A DNA stretch of 64,000 nt, from contig NZ_BNJF01000001.1 of NCBI RefSeq assembly GCF_016587355.1, positions 3,377,721 through 3,441,720 on the forward strand. Reading direction: 5' to 3'. Source of the stretch: Ktedonospora formicarum (GTDB lineage: Bacteria; Chloroflexota; Ktedonobacteria; Ktedonobacterales; Ktedonobacteraceae). Numbering within the stretch: the stretch's first letter is position 1; each line of letters starts with the position of its first letter. Made by a program: the position numbers and the translations under genes. The notes under the pieces are model-generated. The model ran no database searches and had not been told where the DNA came from. It saw nothing but the letters and a program-made list of their open reading frames with translations. Shown piece by piece: positions 1 to 10,000 of the stretch.

Positions 1-136
1 ACCTGTACGCTAAGTCCTCCCTGACTAGACAACTATTGCTACCGATTGTGTAAGGGGTTATGATATCGTGTAGCTGGATCTCTTAAAGTTGCTACAAAGA
101 TAACACCACTATCGTAATTGCTGAAGCAGGTTTAGT

Positions 137-2239
137 ATGCAAAGTCAAAGCGCCAGAACACAATTACAGATCACGCAAAGCGTGCGGATGCGGCGCTGGT
201 ATATAGCGATAACCATGCTGCTCTATATGTGTGGCATTTTTTTCGTTGCTCTAGCCACATATCGTGAGCTGGTCTTAGGGGATCATACATTTGTGGTTCT
301 CGCAATTCTGGTGGTGTTACTTGTGATACTATGTCTGGTGCATGCGATTCTGACCTTACGTCGAAATCTGCGATTTGTCCAGGCGTATGCACAACAGGAG
401 CACGAAACACATCTGTTAGGAGTCCTTCTTAACCAGCTTGCCGACATTCTTGAATGTGAGCATCTGCGGGTGCAGGCGACTCGTACCCTTATTTCGACGC
501 TTGGCTATGATGTCGCGACGCTCTTTCTGCTGGAACAGGCGGCGGGCACCTCTCAACCACTTCTGGTAAATGTGGCGTCTAGTACCACAGAAGCGGAGAG
601 CTGGCGTTTCTGGGGCGCGAATGAATTGACTGCCATCTGTCTGTCTGGGCAGGAGACAACACTGAATTGGAGCAAGCGCCACATTGGCGAAATCGCGGAG
701 TTCGATTTCTGGTGGCAGCGGCAACAGGGATCGATTATCAGCTTCTTTCCTTTGATATACCATGGCAGAAAGATTGGGGCTCTGGGCGTGGCGCGTCATA
801 CTCAGGAAGGGCTAAACGCAAGCGATATCTCACTGCTTCGCCTATATGCCGAGCAATTGGCTGCCTTGCTTGAACACGCACATTTGTATGAGGAGTCACG
901 AGAACGCGAAGCCTTCTCCCATGCCATTGCCAACATCGCGACCCGCCTGAATGCTGCCACCATTGAGCCTGTCGAGTTGAGTCAGTTGATTTGCGAAGAG
1001 GGTGGGCACGCGCTTAAGGCTGATTACACTATCTTGTATTTACCAGACGAGCAAGATGAAAACTTGCAGCCTCTGACGCATTGGTCAAGGGATATGGATC
1101 AGCGTGAGAGCTATATCCATTGGCCTGCTATTAGTCTGGATGAGCCAGATGGTCAGGCATTCTATGACCTTCAGCCGAGATTGCTCACGCTCAATGGTAC
1201 AAAGCCGCTCTCTAGCAGTGAGACCACGCATATGATTGGCTCTTTGATAGAGGGTGATAATACGTGGAACGTGCGGCATGGTCCTACATTGCGTGAAACC
1301 CTGTGGCAATGTGGAGGGCGCTCAGCTATTTTGACACCGATGATGTCTGAAGGTGATCCTATCGCTCTGTTGATCTTTGTGCGTGAGCAGACTGCGAGAC
1401 ACGATTGGCGCGCCTTCTCTGTCTTTGACCTTCCTCATGCTCAGGACTTCGGTGAACAGGCAGCGGTGGCCTTTACCAACGCGCGCTTATATGAACAATT
1501 GCGAACCGCGCATCGTCGTTTGCAAGAACTGGATCAGATGAAGGATCAGTTTATGGGAACGGCTTCTCATGAACTGCGTACCCCTCTTACCGCTGTTCAG
1601 GGCTATATTGAGCTACTGTCACAGTATGATGATATCCTGCCGTCAGATGAGCGACGTGACTTTCTGGAGAAGGCACGTCGGGGTTGCGACGAACTGGCGA
1701 TGCTTCTCTCCAACGTTATGGATGCGAGCCGTCTAGAGCGTGATGTTGCTGTGCGTGCGGCCCTGCTTAAGCCTGTTTCGCTCAAAGAGACTATTGAGAA
1801 TGTGGTGTTGATGATTGAGCCCAATCTGACCAAGGAAAGGCGTACTCTACAGGTTGAGGTGGCAGAAGATCTCTCTGTGCGTGCTGATCCTATGCGCTTG
1901 CGCCAGGTGCTTATGAATATATGCGCTAACGCCCTAAAATACTCGAAGCCACAAACTCCACTTGCGATTATTGCTTCAGCACAGCAGGAGCCAGCTTCAA
2001 TGGTGACGATACGTGTGAAGGATCAGGGGAAAGGTATCGCGCCAGAGGATCAGGAGCGTATCTTTCAGCGCTTCTTCCGCCTGGAAGTCGATGTGAATAG
2101 TCCAGTGCGCGGCTCAGGTCTAGGGCTCTATATTTCGAAGCGCTTGATTGAAGCCATGGGTGGAAAGATCTGGATTGAGAGCCGGGGGATCGAGGGTGAA
2201 GGATCGACGTTCGCGATCCAGTTACCCATGGCTGGATGA
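137..2239 (+). CDS. Membrane GAF-domain sensor histidine kinase
   Basis: Predicted sensor kinase of 700 residues that would autophosphorylate on histidine and pass phosphate to a response regulator not encoded nearby. Two hydrophobic helices lie at about residues 20-75, followed by two GAF-like regions (about 95-250 and 275-455). The phosphoacceptor box (ASHELRTPLT) puts the histidine near residue 478. The HATPase domain (about 585-698) shows the N box (NICANALKYS), the G1 box (DQGKGIAPED) and the G2 box (GSGLGLYISK). The protein is complete. The gene stands alone on its strand, with a small convergent gene after it. The signal sensed cannot be read from the sequence. Confidence 0.93.
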   Translation: MQSQSARTQLQITQSVRMRRWYIAITMLLYMCGIFFVALATYRELVLGDHTFVVLAILVVLLVILCLVHAILTLRRNLRFVQAYAQQEHETHLLGVLLNQLADILECEHLRVQATRTLISTLGYDVATLFLLEQAAGTSQPLLVNVASSTTEAESWRFWGANELTAICLSGQETTLNWSKRHIGEIAEFDFWWQRQQGSIISFFPLIYHGRKIGALGVARHTQEGLNASDISLLRLYAEQLAALLEHAHLYEESREREAFSHAIANIATRLNAATIEPVELSQLICEEGGHALKADYTILYLPDEQDENLQPLTHWSRDMDQRESYIHWPAISLDEPDGQAFYDLQPRLLTLNGTKPLSSSETTHMIGSLIEGDNTWNVRHGPTLRETLWQCGGRSAILTPMMSEGDPIALLIFVREQTARHDWRAFSVFDLPHAQDFGEQAAVAFTNARLYEQLRTAHRRLQELDQMKDQFMGTASHELRTPLTAVQGYIELLSQYDDILPSDERRDFLEKARRGCDELAMLLSNVMDASRLERDVAVRAALLKPVSLKETIENVVLMIEPNLTKERRTLQVEVAEDLSVRADPMRLRQVLMNICANALKYSKPQTPLAIIASAQQEPASMVTIRVKDQGKGIAPEDQERIFQRFFRLEVDVNSPVRGSGLGLYISKRLIEAMGGKIWIESRGIEGEGSTFAIQLPMAG

Positions 2240-2313
2240 TAGCTTGCTTGTACCAGGCACCTGCAAATGAGGATATGCCAGCTTCTATAGTTTGCACTAT
2301 AGCCACATACAGG

Positions 2314-2487
2314 CTACTTTTTTGTTTCTTCTTTACCTTTGTCCGTAGCCAGGGCTTGTCGCTTGACAAGTAGAGGGGCGTGCTCCTCGCAGTAGAGGAA
2401 GCGGCGACCGCCTGAGAGCAGTTGCGCGAATGCGGCTGGCTCACCGCAGGTATCGCAGCGGCCTACATGGGTTCTAACGGCTTTCAT
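2314..2487 (-). CDS. Small zinc-ribbon-like protein (57 aa)
   Basis: A 57-codon reading frame beginning MKAVRTHVGRCDTCGEPAAF. It has a CxxC pair at residues 11-14 and a second cluster, C-E-E-H, around residues 37-40, which together could hold one zinc ion; the tail is lysine-rich. A strong Shine-Dalgarno sequence (AGGAGG) lies 8-9 nt before the ATG, the main evidence that the frame is translated. Function is unknown. It is convergent with the upstream histidine kinase, with about 75 bp between stop codons. It could be a nucleic-acid or protein-binding mini zinc finger. Confidence 0.7.
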   Translation of the reverse strand: MKAVRTHVGRCDTCGEPAAFAQLLSGGRRFLYCEEHAPLLVKRQALATDKGKEETKK

Positions 2488-2781
2488 GATTCGGGGACCT
2501 CCTGATGACGTCTCTATGCTAAACCTGGTTATTGGGTATATGTCTCTAATTTAGTATCTTGCCTCTGTCCCTATCATATCACAAACGCGGCCTGAAGCCT
2601 ACTGCTTCCCTTCTAGAAAAAGCATGCTGTGCATCTCTCCAATGGCTTGAGCGTGTTCGCAACTGCTAATAGGTTAGGGATGTAAATTGATGTATCCTTC
2701 AGCGAATCTTACATAAGATAATAGAGAAGAATAGCCACAAGAGCGTGTACCTGACAACGTAAATTTTACAGAAGAATATAT

Positions 2782-2810
2782 TTGACGTGGCTTGTAGCGC
2801 TGGATACGGT
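2782..2810 (+). promoter_or_regulatory. Possible sigma-70-like promoter
   Basis: TTGACG at 2782-2787 and TACGGT at 2805-2810 are separated by 17 nt. The -35 is good and the -10 is poor (three of six consensus positions). It would start a transcript near 2817, which would run to the strong terminator at 3132-3167. Confidence 0.3.
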
Positions 2811-2816
2811 GAGATA

Positions 2817-3167
2817 CAAGAAGCTGAACAGCAAGCAAAGGGTTGGGGAAGAAGGCGGGTGTATACTGTAGGCAGTGATGAACACTGATTGATGGGGTGC
2901 CAGCCTTGCTCTGTTGAGTTATGCCGCGAGTCATCGACGGAAGTGTGTCTCCAATGTAAGGCACTGAGTTGCGACTTAGTCCCCACACATTGTCGAGGCC
3001 GCCGTGAGGATGGTTTGTTGTTGCCCTGCTCCAGACCATATATCATTGGTCAGTGTCTCATCACCCCAGACATTATTCATCAACGCTGACGAACAGGGTT
3101 TTACTATTGCGTGATCCCCCCTTCACCAGAGGTCAGGCGACTGCTTAGCAGTCGCCTGACTATTTTT
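2817..3167 (+). ncRNA. Candidate structured non-coding RNA (about 350 nt)
   Basis: The 790-bp gap between 2488 and 3277 has no convincing gene but ends in an excellent intrinsic terminator, so something on the plus strand is probably transcribed. Long-range pairings are visible: GATGAA with TTCATC and TGGGGTG with CACCCCA (about 2880-2900 with 3060-3080), and TCGAC..GTGTG with CACAC..GTCGA (about 2933-2950 with 2986-2998). A cysteine-rich 66-codon frame (2889-3089) overlaps it but has no Shine-Dalgarno sequence. I could not match it to RNase P, tmRNA, SRP or 6S signatures. The 5' end is a guess. Confidence 0.35.
3132..3167 (+). terminator. Intrinsic terminator
   Basis: Perfect 13-bp stem (GTCAGGCGACTGC / GCAGTCGCCTGAC) with a 3-nt loop, followed by TATTTTT on the plus strand. 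No annotated plus-strand gene ends just before it. Confidence 0.85.
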
Positions 3168-3277
3168 GTATGCCCGTGTGTGTAGGACTTCTTGAGGTCG
3201 ATGACCTGGAATGAGCATGTCGTAACGTCTTCTGTCACAAGCCAAATTGCCAACTATGTTGAGCTGGAAGTGAGAGG

Positions 3278-4690
3278 ATGAGTTGTTGTATGACCAAGAT
3301 TGAAACGGTGCTAGGGCGGGATGAGCGCGTCGAAGTCTATCGCTCTGGCGAGTGTACTGAGGATGGAGCGTGTGTGCTTTACTGGATGCAGCGAGCTCAG
3401 CGTGGGAGAGATAATCTGGCGTTAGATGCTGCTATCACGCTTGGAAATCAACTTCATATGCCGGTGCTGACGCTGTTCGTTCTGACAGAGTATCCCGAAG
3501 CGAATCTACGCCACTATCAATTCATGTTGGAGGGGCTTGAAGAAACTGCCCATGTGCTTGGGGAACGTGGAACGCCGCTGGTAATTCGCCAGGGAGATCC
3601 GCCTGCTGAGGTTATTAAGCTGGCGTGTGGGATCAAAGTGGCGGCTGTCATAGGCGATGAATGCGAACTACGCCTTCCTCGTGTCTGGCGGCAGATAGTG
3701 AAGCGCGATCTGTCAGTTCCCTTTGCCTGCGTTGATGCCGATGTCATGATCCCGCATCGGCATATGACAAAGGAGGAGTGGGGGGCCTATACCATCCGCC
3801 CGAAGATTCAGCGCTTGCTGCCCCGCTACTTACAACCCATGAGCGATGCTGAGTCTGAGTATCCTCTGGCGCAGCCGCCATGCAATCCGGGCGAGGCTGC
3901 GCGACCAACACATCTGCTCTCGCACCTCAAAATTGACCGTACTGTACAGCCCTCCAGGGTCTTTCGCGGTGGGCAGCGTGAGGGGATGCAGCGTCTTGAG
4001 CGCTTTATCCATGAGCGGTTGTCAGGCTATAGTGAGAAGCGAAATATTCCCGAGCTTGATGGGACCAGCCAGCTTTCGGCGTATCTCCACTTTGGACAAA
4101 TCTCCATTCAGCGTGTCGTCTGGGAGGTTGAGTGCTATGTCGCATCTGGTGCTGGTAGTGCTCATATCGATCTGGATGGTGGACGCGCGGCTTATCTGGA
4201 AGAGCTGATTGTGCGCCGCGAACTGGCTGTTAACTTTGCCTGGTTTAATGAGCATTACGACTCACTGGCTGGCTGTCCCGATTGGGCTCGCAAGACGCTT
4301 CAAAAGCACGCCCAGGACCCACGTGAATGGGAGTATAGTCGAGAAGAACTGGAACAGGCGCGGACCCATGATGAACTCTGGAATGCCAGCCAGCGCGAGA
4401 TGGTTGTGAGTGGTCGTATGCACGGCTACATGCGTATGTACTGGGCCAAAAAGATTCTTGAATGGATGCCCTCGCCAGAAGAGGCATTTGAGACGGCTGT
4501 GTACCTCAACGATAAATATGAGCTTGATGGACGCGATGCAAATGGCTATACAGGTATTAGCTGGGCTATTGGGGGCAGGCATGATCGCCCCTGGCGCGAG
4601 CGTCAGATCTTCGGTCAGGTGCGCTACATGGCCCTCAGTGGCATGAAGAAGAAAATGGATGTCGCCGCGTATACCTATAAGTGGCAATAG
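3278..4690 (+). CDS. phr: Class II CPD photolyase
   Basis: Deoxyribodipyrimidine photolyase, which uses FAD and light to split cyclobutane pyrimidine dimers. The 470 residues fit the class II family. An N-terminal photolyase domain (about 25-165) is followed by the helical FAD domain with class II hallmarks: VVSGRMHGYMRMYWAKKILEW near 375-395, LNDKYELDGRDANGYTG near 408-425 and WAIGGRHDRPW after it. An ATG four codons downstream of the chosen start is equally possible. It is a single gene, not in an operon. Class II enzymes also occur in eukaryotes and some bacteria and archaea. Confidence 0.95.
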   Translation: MSCCMTKIETVLGRDERVEVYRSGECTEDGACVLYWMQRAQRGRDNLALDAAITLGNQLHMPVLTLFVLTEYPEANLRHYQFMLEGLEETAHVLGERGTPLVIRQGDPPAEVIKLACGIKVAAVIGDECELRLPRVWRQIVKRDLSVPFACVDADVMIPHRHMTKEEWGAYTIRPKIQRLLPRYLQPMSDAESEYPLAQPPCNPGEAARPTHLLSHLKIDRTVQPSRVFRGGQREGMQRLERFIHERLSGYSEKRNIPELDGTSQLSAYLHFGQISIQRVVWEVECYVASGAGSAHIDLDGGRAAYLEELIVRRELAVNFAWFNEHYDSLAGCPDWARKTLQKHAQDPREWEYSREELEQARTHDELWNASQREMVVSGRMHGYMRMYWAKKILEWMPSPEEAFETAVYLNDKYELDGRDANGYTGISWAIGGRHDRPWRERQIFGQVRYMALSGMKKKMDVAAYTYKWQ

Positions 4691-4896
4691 CCTGTTTTTG
4701 CATAGATTGATTAGCAGAGAAAGTGTCGGAGCGGTCCATTCTAGCGTCTTCAGCACTTTCGCTATTCTTCTTTTTCCTACTGTAACAAAACCCTCTCTTC
4801 GTGTGACTATCCAATACTTACAGATGTACATTGATCAGAATATGGAGTTATGTATTGTGATACAGCCTACTACGCGGCTAAGTGAAGGATCTGCCT

Positions 4897-5511
4897 ATGC
4901 GGCAATCAATGGATGAGTATACCCAGGCCCTACGCGTGTTCTTGCAGGAAAATATGGAAGCACTTCAGGGGATTGTGCGCTCATATGTGTTGAGGGCTGG
5001 TCTGGGGCGTGGTGCGGCTCTACACGAAGTAACGGTAGATGTGCTGAACGAGGTGACGTTAGAAGCCCTGGCTCATGTCGAAGTCTTCGTGACGGTTCGC
5101 CAGCCACGTGCCTGGTTTCTCGGTATTGCTGCCAATATAATCAAGCGGCGTCGTACTGCCTTATATCGGCAGAGTCAGCGCGAGCTTTCTGTTGGTAGCC
5201 TGCTCTCCGTTGCGGAGTCGGGGAGCGAGAGCGATTTCTTTGACCACCTCAGCCAGACAACCCAGCCTGGTCCCGAAGATGAAGTTGAGGCGAGGGAACA
5301 GGTTGCTGAACTGCTGGCTCTGGCTTCGCCTGAAGATCGACGTGTACTCCGCCTGGCCTTCTTACAGGACCTGGATACTAATCACCTGGCTTTGGCGCTC
5401 AATGTTTCACCCGGTAACGCGCGTGTGCGCTTGTATCGCGCGCTCAATCGTGTGCGTGCTGCCTGGTACGCACGTAGCCAGATTGAACAAGAAAGGGGGC
5501 ATCATGCGTGA
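4897..5511 (+). CDS. ECF-type RNA polymerase sigma factor
   Basis: Sigma-70 family protein of about 204 residues. Region 2 is weakly conserved (about 20-75, including RQPRAWFLGIAANIIKRRR). Region 4 is clear at about 145-190 (ASPEDRRVLRLAFLQ...LNVSPGNARVRLYRALNRVRAAW). A GTG exists at 4882, but GAAGGAT sits 6 nt before the ATG at 4897, which I prefer. The last 8 nt overlap the start of the membrane PQQ-repeat gene, implying translational coupling. The downstream protein may therefore control this sigma factor, although it lacks an obvious anti-sigma zinc finger. Confidence 0.85.
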   Translation: MRQSMDEYTQALRVFLQENMEALQGIVRSYVLRAGLGRGAALHEVTVDVLNEVTLEALAHVEVFVTVRQPRAWFLGIAANIIKRRRTALYRQSQRELSVGSLLSVAESGSESDFFDHLSQTTQPGPEDEVEAREQVAELLALASPEDRRVLRLAFLQDLDTNHLALALNVSPGNARVRLYRALNRVRAAWYARSQIEQERGHHA

Positions 5512-6997
5512 GTATGAAGTGGACCGGCGGCAACGCCTGGCCTATGAAGAGACGCTCTATCGCTATAGTACAGCGCTTGAGCGTGGAGATTTTGACACGA
5601 TTATCGCTATTTTGCACGAAGCGGAGAGCGATGCTCGCCTCGAACGCCTGATTATAGAGACACATCAAGAGGGTTATCAACAAGAGGAACCTGGAATGAT
5701 TCAGGATGAACAAACCATTTTATTATTACCTGATGCACCCCAGGAGGGACCACGCAGGCAACCCCGCCCCTCAATACGCAAGCCGCGAAAGCGCTGGCTT
5801 ATCGCGCTTCAGGGTATCGCCGCTGCCCTCGTCGTCGTGACGCTGATCGCAGGCGCACTCTTCATTTTCACCTCGTTCCATAATGCCACTGCGGGAAGTA
5901 CAGGCGCTATAGCTCAAACGAGCGATATCGTGGTCACCATAGATATGAAAAATTTAAATAAAAATGCTGGTGAGGGGACCGCGACCGCGCAAGATGCGCG
6001 AACAGGTAAGCAACTCTGGAGCTATACCTTTGGCAAGGACGTTGACTTGAATAGCAAGATTGGCCTGGTCGTGCAAGACCACGTGGTCTATATTGCCAGT
6101 AACAAGCAGGTTATCGCCTTTCGGGCAAAGGATGGTAAGCTCCTCTGGAAGGCTGCCCTTGGTTCCGCAGATCAGCGCATCATTCTGGGCGATAATATGC
6201 CACGACTCATTGTCGATCAGGGTCGTGTATATGCCAGTGGCTACTCGGCTGGAAATCTTTACACGCTCGATGCGAAGACGGGCAAAGTGCTCTGGCACTA
6301 CGATGCGGACCTGCCAGCTCTGCTCACTGAGAGTAATGGTATCGCTTATGTGAAGGATGGCGATAATAGCATTAAAGCTCTGGATGGGAAAAATGGGTAC
6401 ACGTTCTGGACATATGATGTGAAGAGTATGTCTCTGAGTACTATTGTTGCTAATAATGTATTGTATGTGCAGGCGGCGCACTCTCTGAAGGATAATCCTA
6501 AAGGTATGCACAAAAACGAGAAGTTGCTAATGGCTCTCAATGCCGCAACTGGCAAGCAACTCTGGTCCGTCACCGCGCCAGCCTACGCTCCGAGTGATCT
6601 AGTTGTTGCGCAAGGTGTGGTCGCGCTCTTTAATGGTGAAGCCTTCTGTGGTTATGCTGCCAGTGATGGTCACAAGGCATGGTGCACTAACGGTCCGACC
6701 AGTGATTTCTCTGAGAAGGCATTAGCGAGTGTTGATGGTATGATCTATGGTTTGTACTCGTCTCAAACCAATGGGCAAGTCCTGCTCGCCATTGATCCTC
6801 GCAATGGTACACAGTCCTGGTCTGTCGTACCGGAGCAGGGGGCGCTGGGTGTGCCACAGATCATCGCATATGGCGATAGCCTGATTCTCCCTCAGAATGG
6901 GGTCGTCCTCAACCGCTCCAATGGTGAAGTACGCTGGCATTTCTCGGGTGATTCTAAGAAACACCTCATTATGGTTGCTGCCGCAGGGCAAATATAA
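5504..6997 (+). CDS. Membrane-anchored PQQ-repeat beta-propeller protein
   Basis: A 497-residue protein with a cytoplasmic N-terminus (about 1-90), one transmembrane helix (about 95-122) and an extracytoplasmic domain of repeated PQQ-type blades. Blade motifs include GKQLWSY, GKLLWKA, GKVLWHY, GYTFWTY, GKQLWSV, GTQSWSV and GEVRWHF. The start follows AAAGGGGGC and overlaps the ECF sigma gene by 8 nt, so it may sequester or tune that sigma factor in response to an outside signal; this is inferred from the arrangement. The final blade is short. Cofactor binding should not be assumed from the repeat name. Confidence 0.85.
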   Translation: MREYEVDRRQRLAYEETLYRYSTALERGDFDTIIAILHEAESDARLERLIIETHQEGYQQEEPGMIQDEQTILLLPDAPQEGPRRQPRPSIRKPRKRWLIALQGIAAALVVVTLIAGALFIFTSFHNATAGSTGAIAQTSDIVVTIDMKNLNKNAGEGTATAQDARTGKQLWSYTFGKDVDLNSKIGLVVQDHVVYIASNKQVIAFRAKDGKLLWKAALGSADQRIILGDNMPRLIVDQGRVYASGYSAGNLYTLDAKTGKVLWHYDADLPALLTESNGIAYVKDGDNSIKALDGKNGYTFWTYDVKSMSLSTIVANNVLYVQAAHSLKDNPKGMHKNEKLLMALNAATGKQLWSVTAPAYAPSDLVVAQGVVALFNGEAFCGYAASDGHKAWCTNGPTSDFSEKALASVDGMIYGLYSSQTNGQVLLAIDPRNGTQSWSVVPEQGALGVPQIIAYGDSLILPQNGVVLNRSNGEVRWHFSGDSKKHLIMVAAAGQI

Positions 6998-6999
6998 GA

Positions 7000-7051
7000 C
7001 GCAAAGTTGATGGACATGGTCACCAACGTGACCATGTCCATCAACTTTGCG
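7000..7051. terminator. Perfect 24-bp hairpin between convergent genes
   Basis: Arms 7000-7023 and 7028-7051 are exact reverse complements (24 bp) with a 4-nt CAAC loop. It begins 2 nt after the stop codon of the PQQ gene and 13 nt before the end of the convergent clpC-like gene, so it probably terminates both. No long T-tract follows on either strand. Confidence 0.8.
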
Positions 7052-7064
7052 CGTTCCTTCTAAC

Positions 7065-10000
7065 TTAGGAAGTCAGGCCTGCGTCCACCTCAAGCTTGCT
7101 GGAGTCAGGTTCTTCAACATGGAGTGCCGGGTCGCGCATCTCAATATCAAGCTTATCGTCGAGGGCACGAACATGAACTTCGCAGTTCTGTGGGATATTT
7201 GCCAGCAGAATGCGGAGACTGAGCGGAACTGTGAGGAGCTTCTCAATCACACGGCGTAGTGGACGCGCCCCCTGAGTCTGACTGAAGCCCTCGCGACAGA
7301 GCAGGTCAATGGCGCTCTCATCGGTGTGCAGGATCAAGCCTTGCTCAAGCAGACGCGAGGCTAGTTCCGTCATCTGGAGCTGTGTGATGGCGCGAGCCTG
7401 TTCACGGTCGAGCGGATGGAAAATCACTACGTCGTCGATACGATTCAGGAATTCCGGGCGGAAGGTCTGTCGCAGGCGTTCCATTAGCTGTTCGCGTTGC
7501 ATCTGCTCATTATTCTCGCGCGAGTGGACGCGGAAGCCGCTAGGCATCGAACGTCCGAGCATATCTGTGCCGACATTAGAGGTCATAATCCAGATGGCAT
7601 GTTGCGCGTCAACGGTATGCCCCTGGGCGTCGGTCAGGCGTCCCGCGTCGAAGACTTGCAGGAAAAGATCAAAGACCTCGGGATGGGCCTTCTCAACCTC
7701 GTCAAGCAGAACGACGCAGTGCGGGCGGCGGCGAAGCTTGCCCGTGAGTTGGCCTTCCTGATCATAGCCTACATAACCGGGAGGTGCGCCGATCATGCGT
7801 GAGACCGCGTGCTTCTCCATATACTCTGACATGTCTACGCGGATCAGGTGATCAGGTGATCCGAAGACCTCGGCAGCCAGCGCTCGCGCTAGTTCTGTTT
7901 TGCCAACTCCAGTTGGACCCAGGAAGAGGAAGACACCAGCCGGACGATTACGTGGTTTGAGGCCAGCTCTCGCGACCTGGATTGCCTGGGTGACACGATT
8001 GACGGCCTCATTCTGTCCGATAACCCGCTCCTTGAGCCGACTATCCAGGCTCAGCAGGCGGTCGCGCTCCTCTCGCCCTGGCGCCTGTACTGGAATGCCT
8101 GTGCGGTAAGAGATGACCTCAGCGATCATGGGCGCGGTAATAATAGGCCCAGCCGGTGTGGCGTCAATATCCTCATCCAGCATGTCCAGCCCGTCGGGGT
8201 CACCTTCCGCTTTCAATTGTTCTTGCTCCATCCAGAAGATTCGTGCCTGTGAACAGGCCTCGTCAAGTACGCTACAAGCTTTATCTGGAAGGCGCAAGTT
8301 GGGCAGGTATTGGACCGAGAGGTGAACAGCTGCCTGAAGTGCCTCATCGGTGATTGAGGTATGGTGATGCTCCTCGTAGAGCGAGCGCATACCTTTCAAA
8401 ATGGTCAGCGCATCCTCTGGTGTGGGCTCTTCGACCAGGATGGGGCGCAGGCGGCGCTCCATGGCGGCGTCCTTCTCTATCATGCGATATTCTTGCGGTG
8501 TGGTGGCTCCGATACAGCGTAGCCGCCCACCAGCCAGAGCTGGTTTCAAGATGCCTGCCGCGTCGATGCTGCCATCGGCGGCGCGTCCTGTGCCAATGAG
8601 CATGTGCATCTCGTCAATGAAGAGGATAATATTGCCACTATTCTCAGCCTCTTCGAGTACCTTGAGAAGGCGCTCCTCAAATTCACCTCGGTATTTGGTT
8701 CCGGCGACCAGAGAACTTGCTGAGAGCTCAATCAGGCGCTTGCCCTTGAGGTCTGCGGGCACGCGCTCCTCGATAATTCGTTGTGCCAATCCATATACGA
8801 TAGTTGTCTTGCCAACACCTGAATCGCCAATCAGGATTGGGTTATTACGGTCTTTGAGCATCAAGGTCTGCATGAGGAGGCGAATCTCTTTATCGCGCCC
8901 GATGAGTGGGGTAAGCTGGCTTGTGGATGCCTGACGCGTCAGATCGCGTCCCAGGCGTTCTAGAATGGAGCCACCGCCCTTTAAGCCTTCTGGTCCCATG
9001 ACACCAGGAATCTCCTCGGGCACGGCCTCGGGGTTGGTTCCCGCTGAAGGAACCAGTTCGATCAAGGCATGGGCATCGCTCTGCACTATGAGCTCTACAA
9101 GCTGATTGGGATTGATTCCCAGCTTCGTTAGCAGCTCGTGCGTTACTCCATCTCCCTCACTTAAGACGGCCTGGGCGATGGCGCGCTCGTCTACCAGCGA
9201 TGAGCCTGCGGTAATCGCGTTGCGCTCGGCTGTTTGCAGAATCTCTTTACAGCGGCGTGTGGGCAGGATAGGGGTATCAATGCTTGCCTTGCCAGAGCCT
9301 AGCGCGAGTCGGATTACATCTCGTACCTGTTTGGGGGAGAAGTTCAGGTTACGTAAGGCATCCTGTGTGCAGCCGCCATCGAGTTTGGTTAAAGCGATAA
9401 ACAGGTGAGGCGTTCCTAGATAGTCTTTATGCATACGTCGAGCCTCACTCAGCGCCAGCTCTAGAACTGCACGCAAGAAGCGACGATCAGGCGTGTTCGT
9501 TGAGGGGAGGATGGGAGACATAATTTGACTATCATCTAAGGCCTCATATTGAGGTTCCGAGGGACGATCCTTGATGGTTGGAGAACTCGTTACCAGGCGT
9601 TGGGTTGGATCGCCGTAGAGCAGGAACGAAGCCCACGTAGTATCATTGGTATGCTGCTGTGCGAGATTCTGACGTGTACGTCGTAAGGCCTCTCCAAGCG
9701 TCACACCATCGGCGATATCCTGATAGAAGAGTTCCATGAATTCGCGTGCGCGCATTGGATTGGTGGGCCAGCGCATGGCGATCACCGCCCCGGCTCCTGC
9801 CGCCAAAAAGCGGTTTGCCAGGCGCTCTGTATGCTCATCGCGCTCTTGCTGTTCGCGCAGGTTCGAGCCAACGCGTGTTTGTCGCTCCTCCTCATAATAG
9901 CTCAGGAAGATGAGCGGACGCTTGGAGAGCGAGAGCGAGATATGCTCAATTGTATCGGCGTCCAGACGCGAATTGCCCGCCAGGGCCAGGACTGGCTCAT

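Noticed and set aside
2889..3089. Cysteine-rich 66-codon frame (nine Cys)
   Set aside because: No Shine-Dalgarno sequence and no family pattern; kept only as an alternative to the non-coding RNA.
2817..3167. RNase P, tmRNA, SRP or 6S RNA
   Set aside because: Signature sequences of these RNAs could not be found in the stretch.
5192..5503. N-terminal extension of the PQQ-repeat gene
   Set aside because: The frame is open upstream only as a shadow of the sigma factor; AAAGGGGG and an ATG at 5504 mark the start.
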